64,000 nt of DNA from Scheffersomyces stipitis CBS 6054 (taxonomy: Eukaryota > Ascomycota > Pichiomycetes > Serinales > Debaryomycetaceae): contig NC_009042.1 of assembly GCF_000209165.1 (NCBI RefSeq), forward strand, positions 1,054,001 to 1,118,000, written 5' to 3'. Numbering within the stretch: position 1 is the stretch's first letter; each line of letters starts with the position of its first letter. Of the stretch, positions 1 through 8,687 are shown one piece after another. The notes under the pieces are model-generated. The model did not search any database and was not told where the DNA came from. It saw nothing but the letters and a program-made list of their open reading frames with translations. The position numbers and the translations under genes are program-made.

Positions 1-959
1 CTTTATCACTAATCAAAAGAGCAACAAAATGATAACAGAAAGACGAATTGATCCGTTATTCCGTGTGATTTGTTCAACTGAATATATATCCCACTATGAC
101 TAGGATATAGAGGCTCTGGATACGTTTCTGTGCCAATTGAAGAACAAGACTCAATGGTAATAGCGAAACAGAATTGCCACTATTTCGAACGGAGATTTAT
201 TGTCTAGTCACATGATGATATTCACCTGACCATATTCACCTGACAATGTGCACATGACTTTGTTTCCTCTGCGTATGAAATAGCCGCCCGGTACACGCTA
301 AATTCTCTCCTACATAATACTAAAATATTTAAGTACACAAACACGACTATTTTTTAACGAACATTTATTAGCCGCTGACAATTTTGTACACAGAAATCAA
401 GCCCTATTTTGGCTGGGGGTGCCATTTTCCTTTAAGGCGTAGGACGTGGTCGAGTTGTTTTTGTGCCCAAGGGTTCCGTAGCATTGTTTCTCTGGAATAT
501 GGACCTCCACATCTGATCTGGGCTCTGTCTGAACACGCTATAAGTCTATAAATAGTAGGCGGCTTAGGTTAGATACGACTCACGTAATCTTTTTTCTTGA
601 GGGTTTTGATTTATTTGTTTCACTAAGGCGATATTAGCGAGCCCTAGTATTATATAAGACATCCGCTTACGCTCCCACTCCCACATTTCCATTGTTGGGT
701 ACTTTCTTCTCGTACTTTGCTGTCACTTCAGTTCCACATCATAGCTTTTTGATTCTCCTATCGTTGCTGATTCGGTATATCTGTCATTAACCGTATAATC
801 CACGCTTACCAGTGAAGTCTTGCGTACCACTACTAATTGATTTGTATCCAGCTAAAACAATTATATCATCACTATCTTTATTTGCTCTGCGTTTCGATCT
901 AGCTAACCACTCACTGGTAGTATACTTATTGACTTATATTGACCACATATCATTTCATT
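1..959. other. Left-edge intergenic region / cyclophilin promoter
   Basis: No convincing coding frame or RNA gene is visible. A short tandem duplication (ATATTCACCTGAC at 218-230 and 232-244) lies next to two CACATG E-box-like hexamers. A TATA-like element (TATATAAG, about 652-659) is about 300 bases upstream of the cyclophilin start. An AGCCCTAG octamer at 640-647 resembles a Tbf1-type site. The regulatory readings are inference. Confidence 0.5.
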
Positions 960-1838
960 ATGTTATTCTTACAGACCTTCCTTCTTTTCATTACCATTTC
1001 CCTTGCGGCGCTCATTCCCCAGTCGGGCCAGGCAAAAGATGAGCTCACAGAACAGGAGCTCCAGTATCTTGAAGACGATCCCACCATTACGCACAAGGTG
1101 ACGTTTCAATTTTCACAGAAGGAAGAACCGGATTCGCCTGATTCAAAGATATTGGGAGAAATCACAATGGGAATGTTTGGCAAGACAGTCCCTAAGACAG
1201 TTTTCAACTTTGTTAAATTAGCCAACATGACTCACGGCTATGGCTACGAGCGCGTTTTATTCCATAGAATCATTCAGAACTTCATGATCCAGGGAGGTGA
1301 CTTCCAGTTTGGTGACGGCAGAGGGGGCCACTCTATATTCGAAAAGGGTAAGTTCAAGGATGAGAACTTCGAGATCAACCATAACAAGAAGGGCAGAGTC
1401 TCAATGGCCAACGCTGGGAAGGATACCAATGGCTCTCAGTTTTTCATCACCAACACTGATGATTGCACCTTCTTAGACGGAAAGCATGTCGTTTTCGGCC
1501 AAGTGATTGGAGGATTCGACACATTGGCAGCAGTTTCTGCCGTAAAGACCAACGACAAAAACAGACCACTTCTCGATTTGTTCATTAGTAACATCAAAAT
1601 ACAAACCTTGAGTAGCCAACGACAATCTGGACCTAAACCTGTGGTGCCTACTCTGACCAAACCTCAAACTATGGTTAGTGATCCAAATGCTAAGTATACT
1701 GAAGTGATATCCGAACCTAGTCCCAACTACATCTACTTGATCGTCGTGATCTTAGTGGTAGTGATATGGTTTGCCTACTCCAAGAGTTCGTACAAGAAGA
1801 ATGCCATCACTGACATCAAGGACTCTGGTATATTTTAG
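960..1838 (+). CDS. Membrane-anchored secretory-pathway cyclophilin (peptidyl-prolyl cis-trans isomerase, CPR4/CPR5-like)
   Basis: Predicted peptidyl-prolyl isomerase of the secretory pathway, 292 residues. The frame is open a little further upstream, but the first ATG is at 960; it gives a clean signal peptide (hydrophobic residues 2-16). The cyclophilin domain spans about residues 40-215, with the catalytic arginine in FHRIIQNFMIQGGDF (R103) and the conserved GSQFFIT strand. The position that is usually Trp in the WLDGKHVVFG motif is Phe here (F161), which in other cyclophilins lowers cyclosporin binding. A Pro/Thr linker leads to a single C-terminal membrane segment (IYLIVVILVVVIWFAY, about 257-273) and a short basic tail, as in yeast Cpr4/Cpr8-type proteins. 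So the isomerase domain should face the ER/Golgi/vacuole lumen. I cannot decide between CPR4, CPR5 and CPR8 as the ortholog. Confidence 0.88.
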   Translation: MLFLQTFLLFITISLAALIPQSGQAKDELTEQELQYLEDDPTITHKVTFQFSQKEEPDSPDSKILGEITMGMFGKTVPKTVFNFVKLANMTHGYGYERVLFHRIIQNFMIQGGDFQFGDGRGGHSIFEKGKFKDENFEINHNKKGRVSMANAGKDTNGSQFFITNTDDCTFLDGKHVVFGQVIGGFDTLAAVSAVKTNDKNRPLLDLFISNIKIQTLSSQRQSGPKPVVPTLTKPQTMVSDPNAKYTEVISEPSPNYIYLIVVILVVVIWFAYSKSSYKKNAITDIKDSGIF

Positions 1839-2168
1839 AGGCTATGAATATATATAAAGAGATTAAGCTCTTGTACTTGTAGAGTTATACAGAGATTTTT
1901 TGTCCACACTTTTTTTAAGCAGATTGCTACAATGAAGTGTCATTGTGAAATCGAAATTGGAGTTCACAAACGAGAACGAATTCTGGGGAAGAGTGATTGA
2001 CAGTTCCTGTGGCCCATATTCTGTGTAGCCAGGTTTCTCGCTTGGGTTTCTCGCTAGACACAGTACTCTCTCTACTCTGTCGCTATTTTTTCTCGCTATT
2101 TGCGTCTATACATTCTCTGCCTAGAATCTTATCTCTTCAAAACTCTCTTTTCTATTTAGCTTCATTTC
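1839..2168. other. Intergenic region
   Basis: This 330-base gap is the 3' flank of the cyclophilin gene and the promoter of the RRM gene. It is pyrimidine-rich just before the RRM start (about 2040-2165), as is common in yeast promoters and 5' leaders. Nothing else was recognised. Confidence 0.5.
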
Positions 2169-2519
2169 ATGTCTGTGCCCACAGACAAGTTTCCCATAGT
2201 CCAGGTCAAGAACTTGCCGTACCATACATCTACCAGCACCTTGTATGAGTTGTTTGGACAGTACGGCACTATAAGTCAGCTTAGGGTGCCTGATGAGAAT
2301 TTTTCAGATTCAAAAGCCAATCTAGGAACATGTTTTATAGTATACAATAATTTGTCCAGTGCACAATTGGCAGCTAGTCGGTTGAACGGAGTGAACCTCG
2401 AAGGCCGGTACTTAGTGGCGACGCATTACAGTGTTGACCTGACGAAGATTGATGCCGAAGATATGATTGTTCGGAAAGAAGAGTTGTCTAGATTGAAGCA
2501 GGTGTATGGTATAGAATGA
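2169..2519 (+). CDS. SF3B6: SF3b subunit p14/SF3B6-like RRM protein
   Basis: Single-RRM protein of 116 residues. Length and layout match p14/SF3B6 (S. pombe Sab14), the SF3b subunit of the U2 snRNP that contacts the branch-point adenosine. The RRM covers about residues 8-88: VQVKNLPY is RNP2-like, GTCFIVYNN is RNP1-like, and GRYLVATHY matches the strand after the second helix of p14. The charged C-terminal helix ending LKQVYGIE matches the p14 tail, usually ending EKYGI. S. cerevisiae has no clear p14 gene, so its presence fits a yeast that kept a fuller spliceosome. The tyrosine that crosslinks to the branch A in human p14 (Y22) aligns with Gln12 here. A different small RRM protein is possible but less likely. 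Confidence 0.8.
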   Translation: MSVPTDKFPIVQVKNLPYHTSTSTLYELFGQYGTISQLRVPDENFSDSKANLGTCFIVYNNLSSAQLAASRLNGVNLEGRYLVATHYSVDLTKIDAEDMIVRKEELSRLKQVYGIE

Positions 2520-2683
2520 ATAATTAATGAAAGAACAGAAAACATATGTAGAGAGTAGACAAAATGAAGATATCACTGACAACAACAAAGAAGTGTAAAA
2601 ACTGTACCGACAGTAAGAAACGTCAAGTTAGTAAGGATAGCAATATGCTATAGGAAAGGCATATTCAGACAATACAGTTTCAT

Positions 2684-2703
2684 TTACAGTTACAGTTACA
2701 GTT
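2684..2703. repeat. Hexanucleotide microsatellite (TTACAG)n
   Basis: Three exact TTACAG units plus TT lie between the 3' ends of the RRM gene and OST1. Probably a neutral slippage tract. Confidence 0.8.
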
Positions 2704-2736
2704 CTTATGAATTTATTTTAATACTCTATGTACGAC

Positions 2737-4182
2737 CTAGTCCTTCTTCTTGTCCTCGATAGAAAGATCCACGAGGCCCAACAAGTAGTAACTGATCAAA
2801 CCAACGAAAACAAAGCCCGAGATCTTGAGCACCTTCAACAAGTAGCTGGATTGTGTATACTTATACATGAACAACACGTCCAATCTGTGCACATCATCAA
2901 ACAAGTTCTTGTAATGAAGCGTGACTCTGACATGACCATTGGAAACATCCAAGTAAGACAATTCATTGTCTACGGTTAAGGATTCAAAATCGATAGGAGA
3001 TGAAACATTGACAAACTCAGCGTTTTCGGGCAAGTAGAATACCAAGTACGTGTTGTTGTAGGTGACGTCTCTGACGGCGTTCAACAATGGAACCTTGGCA
3101 ATGTATTGGTCATCAGTTCCACTAACCTTATGGACATGGTTAGCCAACTTTCCGTTCCAACCAAGAGTGAAGTTGTAGTTCCAACCACCAAACAAAGGGA
3201 ATCTAGGCTGCAAGAGTAAATGGTCCTTGACTCTGTCGTGTGAATCAACCATACCTACTTTGTCTGTATAGTAATAGTCATCAAAACTATCACCTATTGT
3301 TGGAATCTCGATATGGCTCAAAGCCCAATGGTTTCTGGTACCTGCAAAACGTCCCACAAGCCAGTCTACCCTGGAAAATCCAGTTGACAACTCTGCACCA
3401 GTGTTGGTCAACTCATAGTACTCTTCAAAAGGCAACTGTTTTACATTTGAAGCTGGGATCCAGACAGATCTGTTCAAATTCTGGACGAAACCCAAAGGAC
3501 GATTGTGTTCATACAACAATCCCATTGGCTGCAACGTGAATGGTTCAAGATAATCAAATACTGGGCCATACTTCAACGTTTTGTCCTCTACACGTGGTCT
3601 GACATCTGGAACGTTGTCTGATGCAGAGAAGTTACCTGTCTTCAACAATTCCATCTCTTGACCTTTGGCTACACCTGTGAAAGTCAAAGAGTAGTCGGTA
3701 GTACGATATGGCGAATAGGCAAACTTGTTCAACTTGAGCAAAAGCAGCTGGGTGTCTGCCATCTTCAACGAGGCTGGCATTGGCAGTAACGTGCCGATGT
3801 AGACATAGTTGACCTTGATCTCAAAGCTCGAGTTGGGCGAAATTGGAACAGGTAAGGTGATCTTGAATAGCTTTCCAGCTACCACCTCTTCGTACTCAAC
3901 TTCTACATGACTAGGATTCAACAACGTGACCAGTACTACCGAAAGCTCGGGAATGATGTCAAAACCATCATTAACGGTAAAATAGTAAACACTCTGCGCT
4001 TGAGTGTTGATGTTCTTCGCTTCAATAAGATTCGTTTCCTTAACGTAAGACTTCAGAAGATCAATCGTCCGGCTATAATGAGAGTTTTCCCAAACGTCTT
4101 CCAGAATTGAGTCAATCAACTGGGCCGAACACGTGCTCACCACAATGGCGGCCACTACAAAGAGCTTTTTCCACCAAAACAT
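2737..4182 (-). CDS. OST1: Oligosaccharyltransferase alpha subunit (ribophorin I)
   Basis: Ost1/ribophorin I, an essential subunit of the ER oligosaccharyltransferase that transfers the lipid-linked glycan to Asn-X-Ser/Thr sites. The protein has 481 residues, close to S. cerevisiae Ost1. It has a signal peptide (residues 1-20, cleavage near CSAQ), a long lumenal ribophorin_I domain with the family hallmark PLFGGWNYNFTLGW, several N-glycosylation sequons, and one C-terminal membrane segment (about 452-471). The tail ends in KKKD, which fits a KKXX ER-retrieval signal on the cytosolic side. The start is the only ATG that gives a signal peptide. It is divergently transcribed from DNM1 across a 1.9-kb promoter and convergent with the SF3B6-like gene. 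Confidence 0.95.
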   Translation of the reverse strand: MFWWKKLFVVAAIVVSTCSAQLIDSILEDVWENSHYSRTIDLLKSYVKETNLIEAKNINTQAQSVYYFTVNDGFDIIPELSVVLVTLLNPSHVEVEYEEVVAGKLFKITLPVPISPNSSFEIKVNYVYIGTLLPMPASLKMADTQLLLLKLNKFAYSPYRTTDYSLTFTGVAKGQEMELLKTGNFSASDNVPDVRPRVEDKTLKYGPVFDYLEPFTLQPMGLLYEHNRPLGFVQNLNRSVWIPASNVKQLPFEEYYELTNTGAELSTGFSRVDWLVGRFAGTRNHWALSHIEIPTIGDSFDDYYYTDKVGMVDSHDRVKDHLLLQPRFPLFGGWNYNFTLGWNGKLANHVHKVSGTDDQYIAKVPLLNAVRDVTYNNTYLVFYLPENAEFVNVSSPIDFESLTVDNELSYLDVSNGHVRVTLHYKNLFDDVHRLDVLFMYKYTQSSYLLKVLKISGFVFVGLISYYLLGLVDLSIEDKKKD

Positions 4183-6072
4183 GCTGGCTCACAGAGTTTG
4201 AAGTATGTTGAAGAAGAAGTTACAGACTCTACTGTGAAAAATTGGAAATCTGAACAACACGCTTGAATGGGTGAGGGTACTGCAGGTAGTGGAAGGTAGG
4301 CTCAACCGTGGGAGCCCTGGCAATAATATAAAGGTGTTGGATTTGGTTGAACGAGATGATACCAGTAATAACTGTTGCTAATCTTGACAAACAATGACCT
4401 TTTAGAGTACTTGGAAAGCTTTCAGTCCATTTCTGCCGTTTCTGCTGGAAGTTCTGAATTATCTATTGAAATACTGATACTGCATACACGCGTAATTGAA
4501 ACTTCCGAGTTGCAGCCATACACTTCATCAAAGGGAATAGAAATAGCTATAGAACAGACACATACATACGTTATATTCACAATAACCGTTCATAACTCTC
4601 CACCATTCATCTCATTCCCTCCATTTGCAGTTAGATTCCAGAGGGCTAATCTACTGTTATCCGAGTACGGCATATAAGGAAACTATATAGCATGAGTTGC
4701 AGCCAATAAACTTCACCACTGGAAGAAGTAGATACTTCAAGTATTCGAATAAATATAATATCACTCCGAAAGATGACAACAAGCTCTCCACTGGATTTCA
4801 GCTCGTTTCAGTTATTCCTAGTTCATTTCGCTGATGGTCTAATCAGTTGATATTAGAGTACGGCATATAACCACACCAGTTGCAAAATAGTTGCAGCCGG
4901 CTAATCTGTCCATACTAGTAGAAGTGGTTGACTAAAATTGACGGACAAGACTTTCATAAGCGCCAGTAAACAAACAATGGCATCTGGATTTTCCAGATAA
5001 AGAGTCGGGAAGACGAAAACGCGTTTGAATGAGCTTGAAGTGCCTGCTGGCTGTTTCACCACTTTGTCCATAGACTTTTGTAACTCAGAGTGAAATTCCT
5101 ACTATGGAACACGATCTTCTCTCTTTCGTCATACCCCACATGTCACATCACATACCCGGGAGCTATCATAGAGATTTGCCACTTCACCACCCCAATCAAT
5201 ATTTAGCAGCTGAATTGGGAAAAAAAGATCGATGGCAAAATCACTAAATTTTTCATTTTTGACCATGATCTGTTCTTTTCCATCTGAGAACACAAATACG
5301 AATACACCAATTGCGCAAAAAAAACTTACAATTGGACACATGCAACTAGCAGCAAATGTTGTCTACCACAGCCAGCAGTTCTCTTTCCACAGACACCAAT
5401 CACACCACTTTGCTCACGTCAAACCAAGTACTGACCCACCTCCATTCAAGGCCGCGCTACCAGTTTCCACGTGAGCCGCGAGGTCGTGTCCTTCTTCAAC
5501 AACCTGTGTGCATCCAATGAATATTTCCAGTTTCTCTGTTATGGCGGTCTGTTTTTGCCCTTTTGCCATTTCGTTTCAGAGCTGTCAGAGTCCTTGCTTC
5601 TTCAGGTTCAGCACTTTCCAGCGTGTGAAATACAGCACGAGACACGTCTTGTCTTCAATCTATTCTGATACTCTAGCGTTCCGTCTGTTGCTAGTAAGCC
5701 TAACTTTTCAGACCAAAATATTGTTTGTTTTTCGATCTGAGCACTTGAAAATTAGATTATAAGAATCAGCACTTGTATCTTATCATAAAATTGTTTAGAG
5801 TTTTGGATATTTGTGATATCTCTGAAAGATTGATACACATATAACTACCGGACGTGTTGATATTCTTATCCATTCATCTATTGTTACCACCGTTAATCCC
5901 AACATTGATTTGATACTATCGTGATACTATCAAAATTGATAAGTTTATCCAGACGTATACATCCCCATTATTCACCAAATCCGGAGATAATATTTCAATT
6001 TAAATTGAGGATAATTCGCGTTCCTCTTGAAGCTACTAATCTCTTATTATTCCTTCATTCTTCAATACGGTC
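4183..6072. promoter_or_regulatory. Large divergent promoter region between OST1 and DNM1
   Basis: About 1.9 kb without a credible gene. It contains two MCB-like ACGCGT hexamers (4488-4493, 5019-5024), a CACGTG E-box (5468-5473) and a family of repeated elements at 4507-4900 listed separately. The last 500 bases before DNM1 are AT-rich and hold many short upstream ATGs. Size and motif density suggest a regulated promoter; which gene each site serves cannot be told. Confidence 0.55.
4507..4900. repeat. Imperfect promoter repeats (GAGTACGGCATATAA and GTTGCAGCC families)
   Basis: GAGTACGGCATATAA occurs exactly at 4663-4677 and 4856-4870, 193 bases apart. GAGTTGCAGCC followed by a related AYACACTTCA/AATAAACTTCA block occurs at 4507-4530 and 4694-4718, and GTTGCAGCC again at 4890-4898. 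The order (CTAATC..., GAGTACGGCATATAA, then GTTGCAGCC) is kept in the two downstream copies. This suggests an old segmental duplication of about 190 bases or a cluster of binding sites. Confidence 0.65.
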
Positions 6073-8541
6073 ATGTCGTTGCAAGACCTCATTCCCGTCG
6101 TCAACAAGCTTCAGGACATCGTGACCACGACCCAGTTGGCTGAGTTGGATTTACCCATTTTGGCAGTCGTAGGCTCTCAGTCATGTGGTAAGTCTTCTGT
6201 GCTTGAAAACATCGTTGGACGCGACTTTTTGCCCCGTGGAACAGGCATTGTCACCAGAAGACCGTTGGTGTTGCAGTTGATGAACATCCTGGAAAACGAC
6301 CCCGTGATCAATTCTGACACCGGATTTCGTTCGCTGAGTTCGTCTTTCAGTAACGGTGAGGCGCTGGACGAAGCAGTCAATTTGGAAGACCATTTGAGAC
6401 GACATGCTGCCAATGGGAGCTACCAACCTCCCAACGAATGGGGAGAATTCTTGCATATTCCCCATAAACGTTTCTATAACTTCCTGGACATCAGAAGAGA
6501 GATTGAAAATGAGACCCACAGAATCGCCGGACAAAATAAGGGTATTAGCAGATTGCCCATCAACTTGAAGATCTACTCTCCTAGAGTGTTGAATTTGACG
6601 TTAGTGGACCTTCCTGGTTTGACCAAGATTCCTATCGGTGACCAGCCCACAGATATCGAGAAACAAACGAGAAACTTAATCTTGGAGTACGTGTCCAAGC
6701 CCAACTGTATCATATTGGCTGTTTCGCCAGCCAACGTAGACTTGGTCAATTCAGAATCATTGAAGTTGGCCAGACAAGTAGATCCTACCGGTAAGAGAAC
6801 TGTGGGTGTGTTGACCAAATTGGACCTTATGGATCAAGGTACGAATGCGTTGGATATCTTAAAAGGAAATGTATATCCCTTAAAACTTGGATTCATCGGG
6901 ATCGTCAACAGATCGCAACAGGATATCTCAGACAACAAGTCGTTAGATGATTCGTTGTTCTCTGAACAACAATTCTTCCAGAACCATACGGCCTATAGGT
7001 CGATGTCTAGCAAGTGCGGTACCAAATACTTGGCATTGACGCTAAACAAAATCTTGATGACCCACATAAGAGACAGATTACCAGATATCAAGGCTAAGTT
7101 GAACACTTTAATGGGTCAAACTGAGCAAGAATTAGCCAGTTATGGCGAAATTCCATCGCATTTGAAAGATTCCAAAGAATCCAGAGGTGCAATGGTCTTG
7201 TCTTTGATGACAAAGTTTGCTACGACCTTTATGAACTCAATTGAAGGAACGTCAGTTAACGAATTATCAACAAAGGAGTTGTGTGGAGGCGCCAGAATCT
7301 ACTATATTTACAACGAGGTATTTGGCTCGCAGCTAGCAGCCATTAATCCTACTCAGAACCTAACCATTCACGATATAAGGATTGCTATTAGAAACTCTAC
7401 TGGGCCCAGGCCATCCTTATTTGTTCCTGAGTTAGCCTTCGATCTTCTTGTGAAACCACAGATCAAGTTGCTAGAGGATCCCTCACGTAGATGTGTGGAG
7501 ATGGTCTATGAGGAATTGATGAAGATTGTTCACAATGTCTGCTCCTCCAATATTGGACTTGAATTGAACAGATACCCTCGCTTACAAAGCAAATTGATCG
7601 AAGTAGTTTCTGATCTCTTGAGAGAAAGATTGGGTCCCACTATAAAGTATGTGGAATCGTTGATTGATATACACAAGGCTTATATCAACACCAACCATCC
7701 CAACTTTGTGGGTGCAGCAAGAGCCATGAGCATCGTTGTGGAAGAACGCCAGAAGCAAAAGGAGTTCGAACAAAAAAGCAAAATGAGACTCGCTAGCGAG
7801 CGAATTTTGAACAAGAAATACAGCGATTCAATTGAAGAAGAAGAAGGAGACGATGAAAAGAACCCAGACGAAGATATAAATTCTGTGGATGACGTAATTC
7901 CTGTGAAACACAAGAGATCTGAATCTGGAAAGACTTACTCAGTCAAGGCCGAATCCACTCCTAATTTGGCAGGAAGCCAACACAACCATTATCAGCAAGA
8001 ATCGTACTTGAACTATTTCTTTGGTAAGGATCCAGTTATTCACCAGCAACACATGCAGACTCAGGCACAATTGAACCCAACTCCTTTTAAGTTTCCACAT
8101 CATCAAGAATCGTTGCAATTCAACTCCAACTTTGTCAATGGCATGGCCAATAACTCACAACCCAACTTGGATCATTTCAAGCTGATGAGTCTCACAGATT
8201 CCATTCAAGACGACTCGACGTCGTTTGAAAGTGATGAAACTCTCAACGACTTGACTGAAAGAGAGCAGCTAGAATGTGAACTCATCAGACGTTTGATCAT
8301 CTCTTACTTCTGTATTGTTAGGGAAATGATTCAGGACCAGGTTCCCAAGTCTATTATGTGCTTGTTGGTCAACTACATCAAGCAACATATCCAAAACCGT
8401 TTGGTGGTGAAGTTGTACAGCGAAGACTTGTTCAATGAGTTGTTACAGGAAGACGAAGGTATTCAAGCGGAGCGCGAAAAGTGTATGTCTTTGTTGAAGA
8501 CCTATAGAGAGGCCTCTAGAATTATCAGTGATGTCGTATGA
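6073..8541 (+). CDS. DNM1: Dynamin-related GTPase of mitochondrial/peroxisomal fission
   Basis: Dnm1/Drp1-type dynamin that forms spirals on mitochondria and peroxisomes and drives fission. The protein has 822 residues (S. cerevisiae Dnm1 is about 757). The GTPase domain is complete: G1 GSQSCGKSS (34-42), G2 in GTGIVTRRP, G3 DLPG, G4 TKLD, followed by the dynamin middle domain (ELCGGARIYYIYN, GPRPSLFVPELAFDLL). A low-complexity, acidic then Gln/His-rich insert (about 590-735) separates it from the C-terminal GED (about 736-822). This insert, where Vps1 has little, supports DNM1. G1 carries Cys where most dynamins have Ser; the P-loop lysine and serine are intact. It is convergent with the TBC gene, 146 bases apart. 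Confidence 0.94.
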   Translation: MSLQDLIPVVNKLQDIVTTTQLAELDLPILAVVGSQSCGKSSVLENIVGRDFLPRGTGIVTRRPLVLQLMNILENDPVINSDTGFRSLSSSFSNGEALDEAVNLEDHLRRHAANGSYQPPNEWGEFLHIPHKRFYNFLDIRREIENETHRIAGQNKGISRLPINLKIYSPRVLNLTLVDLPGLTKIPIGDQPTDIEKQTRNLILEYVSKPNCIILAVSPANVDLVNSESLKLARQVDPTGKRTVGVLTKLDLMDQGTNALDILKGNVYPLKLGFIGIVNRSQQDISDNKSLDDSLFSEQQFFQNHTAYRSMSSKCGTKYLALTLNKILMTHIRDRLPDIKAKLNTLMGQTEQELASYGEIPSHLKDSKESRGAMVLSLMTKFATTFMNSIEGTSVNELSTKELCGGARIYYIYNEVFGSQLAAINPTQNLTIHDIRIAIRNSTGPRPSLFVPELAFDLLVKPQIKLLEDPSRRCVEMVYEELMKIVHNVCSSNIGLELNRYPRLQSKLIEVVSDLLRERLGPTIKYVESLIDIHKAYINTNHPNFVGAARAMSIVVEERQKQKEFEQKSKMRLASERILNKKYSDSIEEEEGDDEKNPDEDINSVDDVIPVKHKRSESGKTYSVKAESTPNLAGSQHNHYQQESYLNYFFGKDPVIHQQHMQTQAQLNPTPFKFPHHQESLQFNSNFVNGMANNSQPNLDHFKLMSLTDSIQDDSTSFESDETLNDLTEREQLECELIRRLIISYFCIVREMIQDQVPKSIMCLLVNYIKQHIQNRLVVKLYSEDLFNELLQEDEGIQAEREKCMSLLKTYREASRIISDVV

Positions 8542-8687
8542 TTACAAGAGATTGATGAACACGTTCGTTATCTTCAAATATATATATAGCAATTTCAAAA
8601 CTTTTTTTGAAAGTCCGTTCCGGGTCCATATGTACATATTCTATTTTAGAAATTAAATGAATGCAATTTTATTAGATGTATACGTCT

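Noticed and set aside
774..850. Possible 5'-UTR intron before the cyclophilin (GTATAT ... TACTAAT ... CAG)
   Set aside because: Signals are short and non-consensus; nothing independent supports splicing, and the ORF is complete without it.
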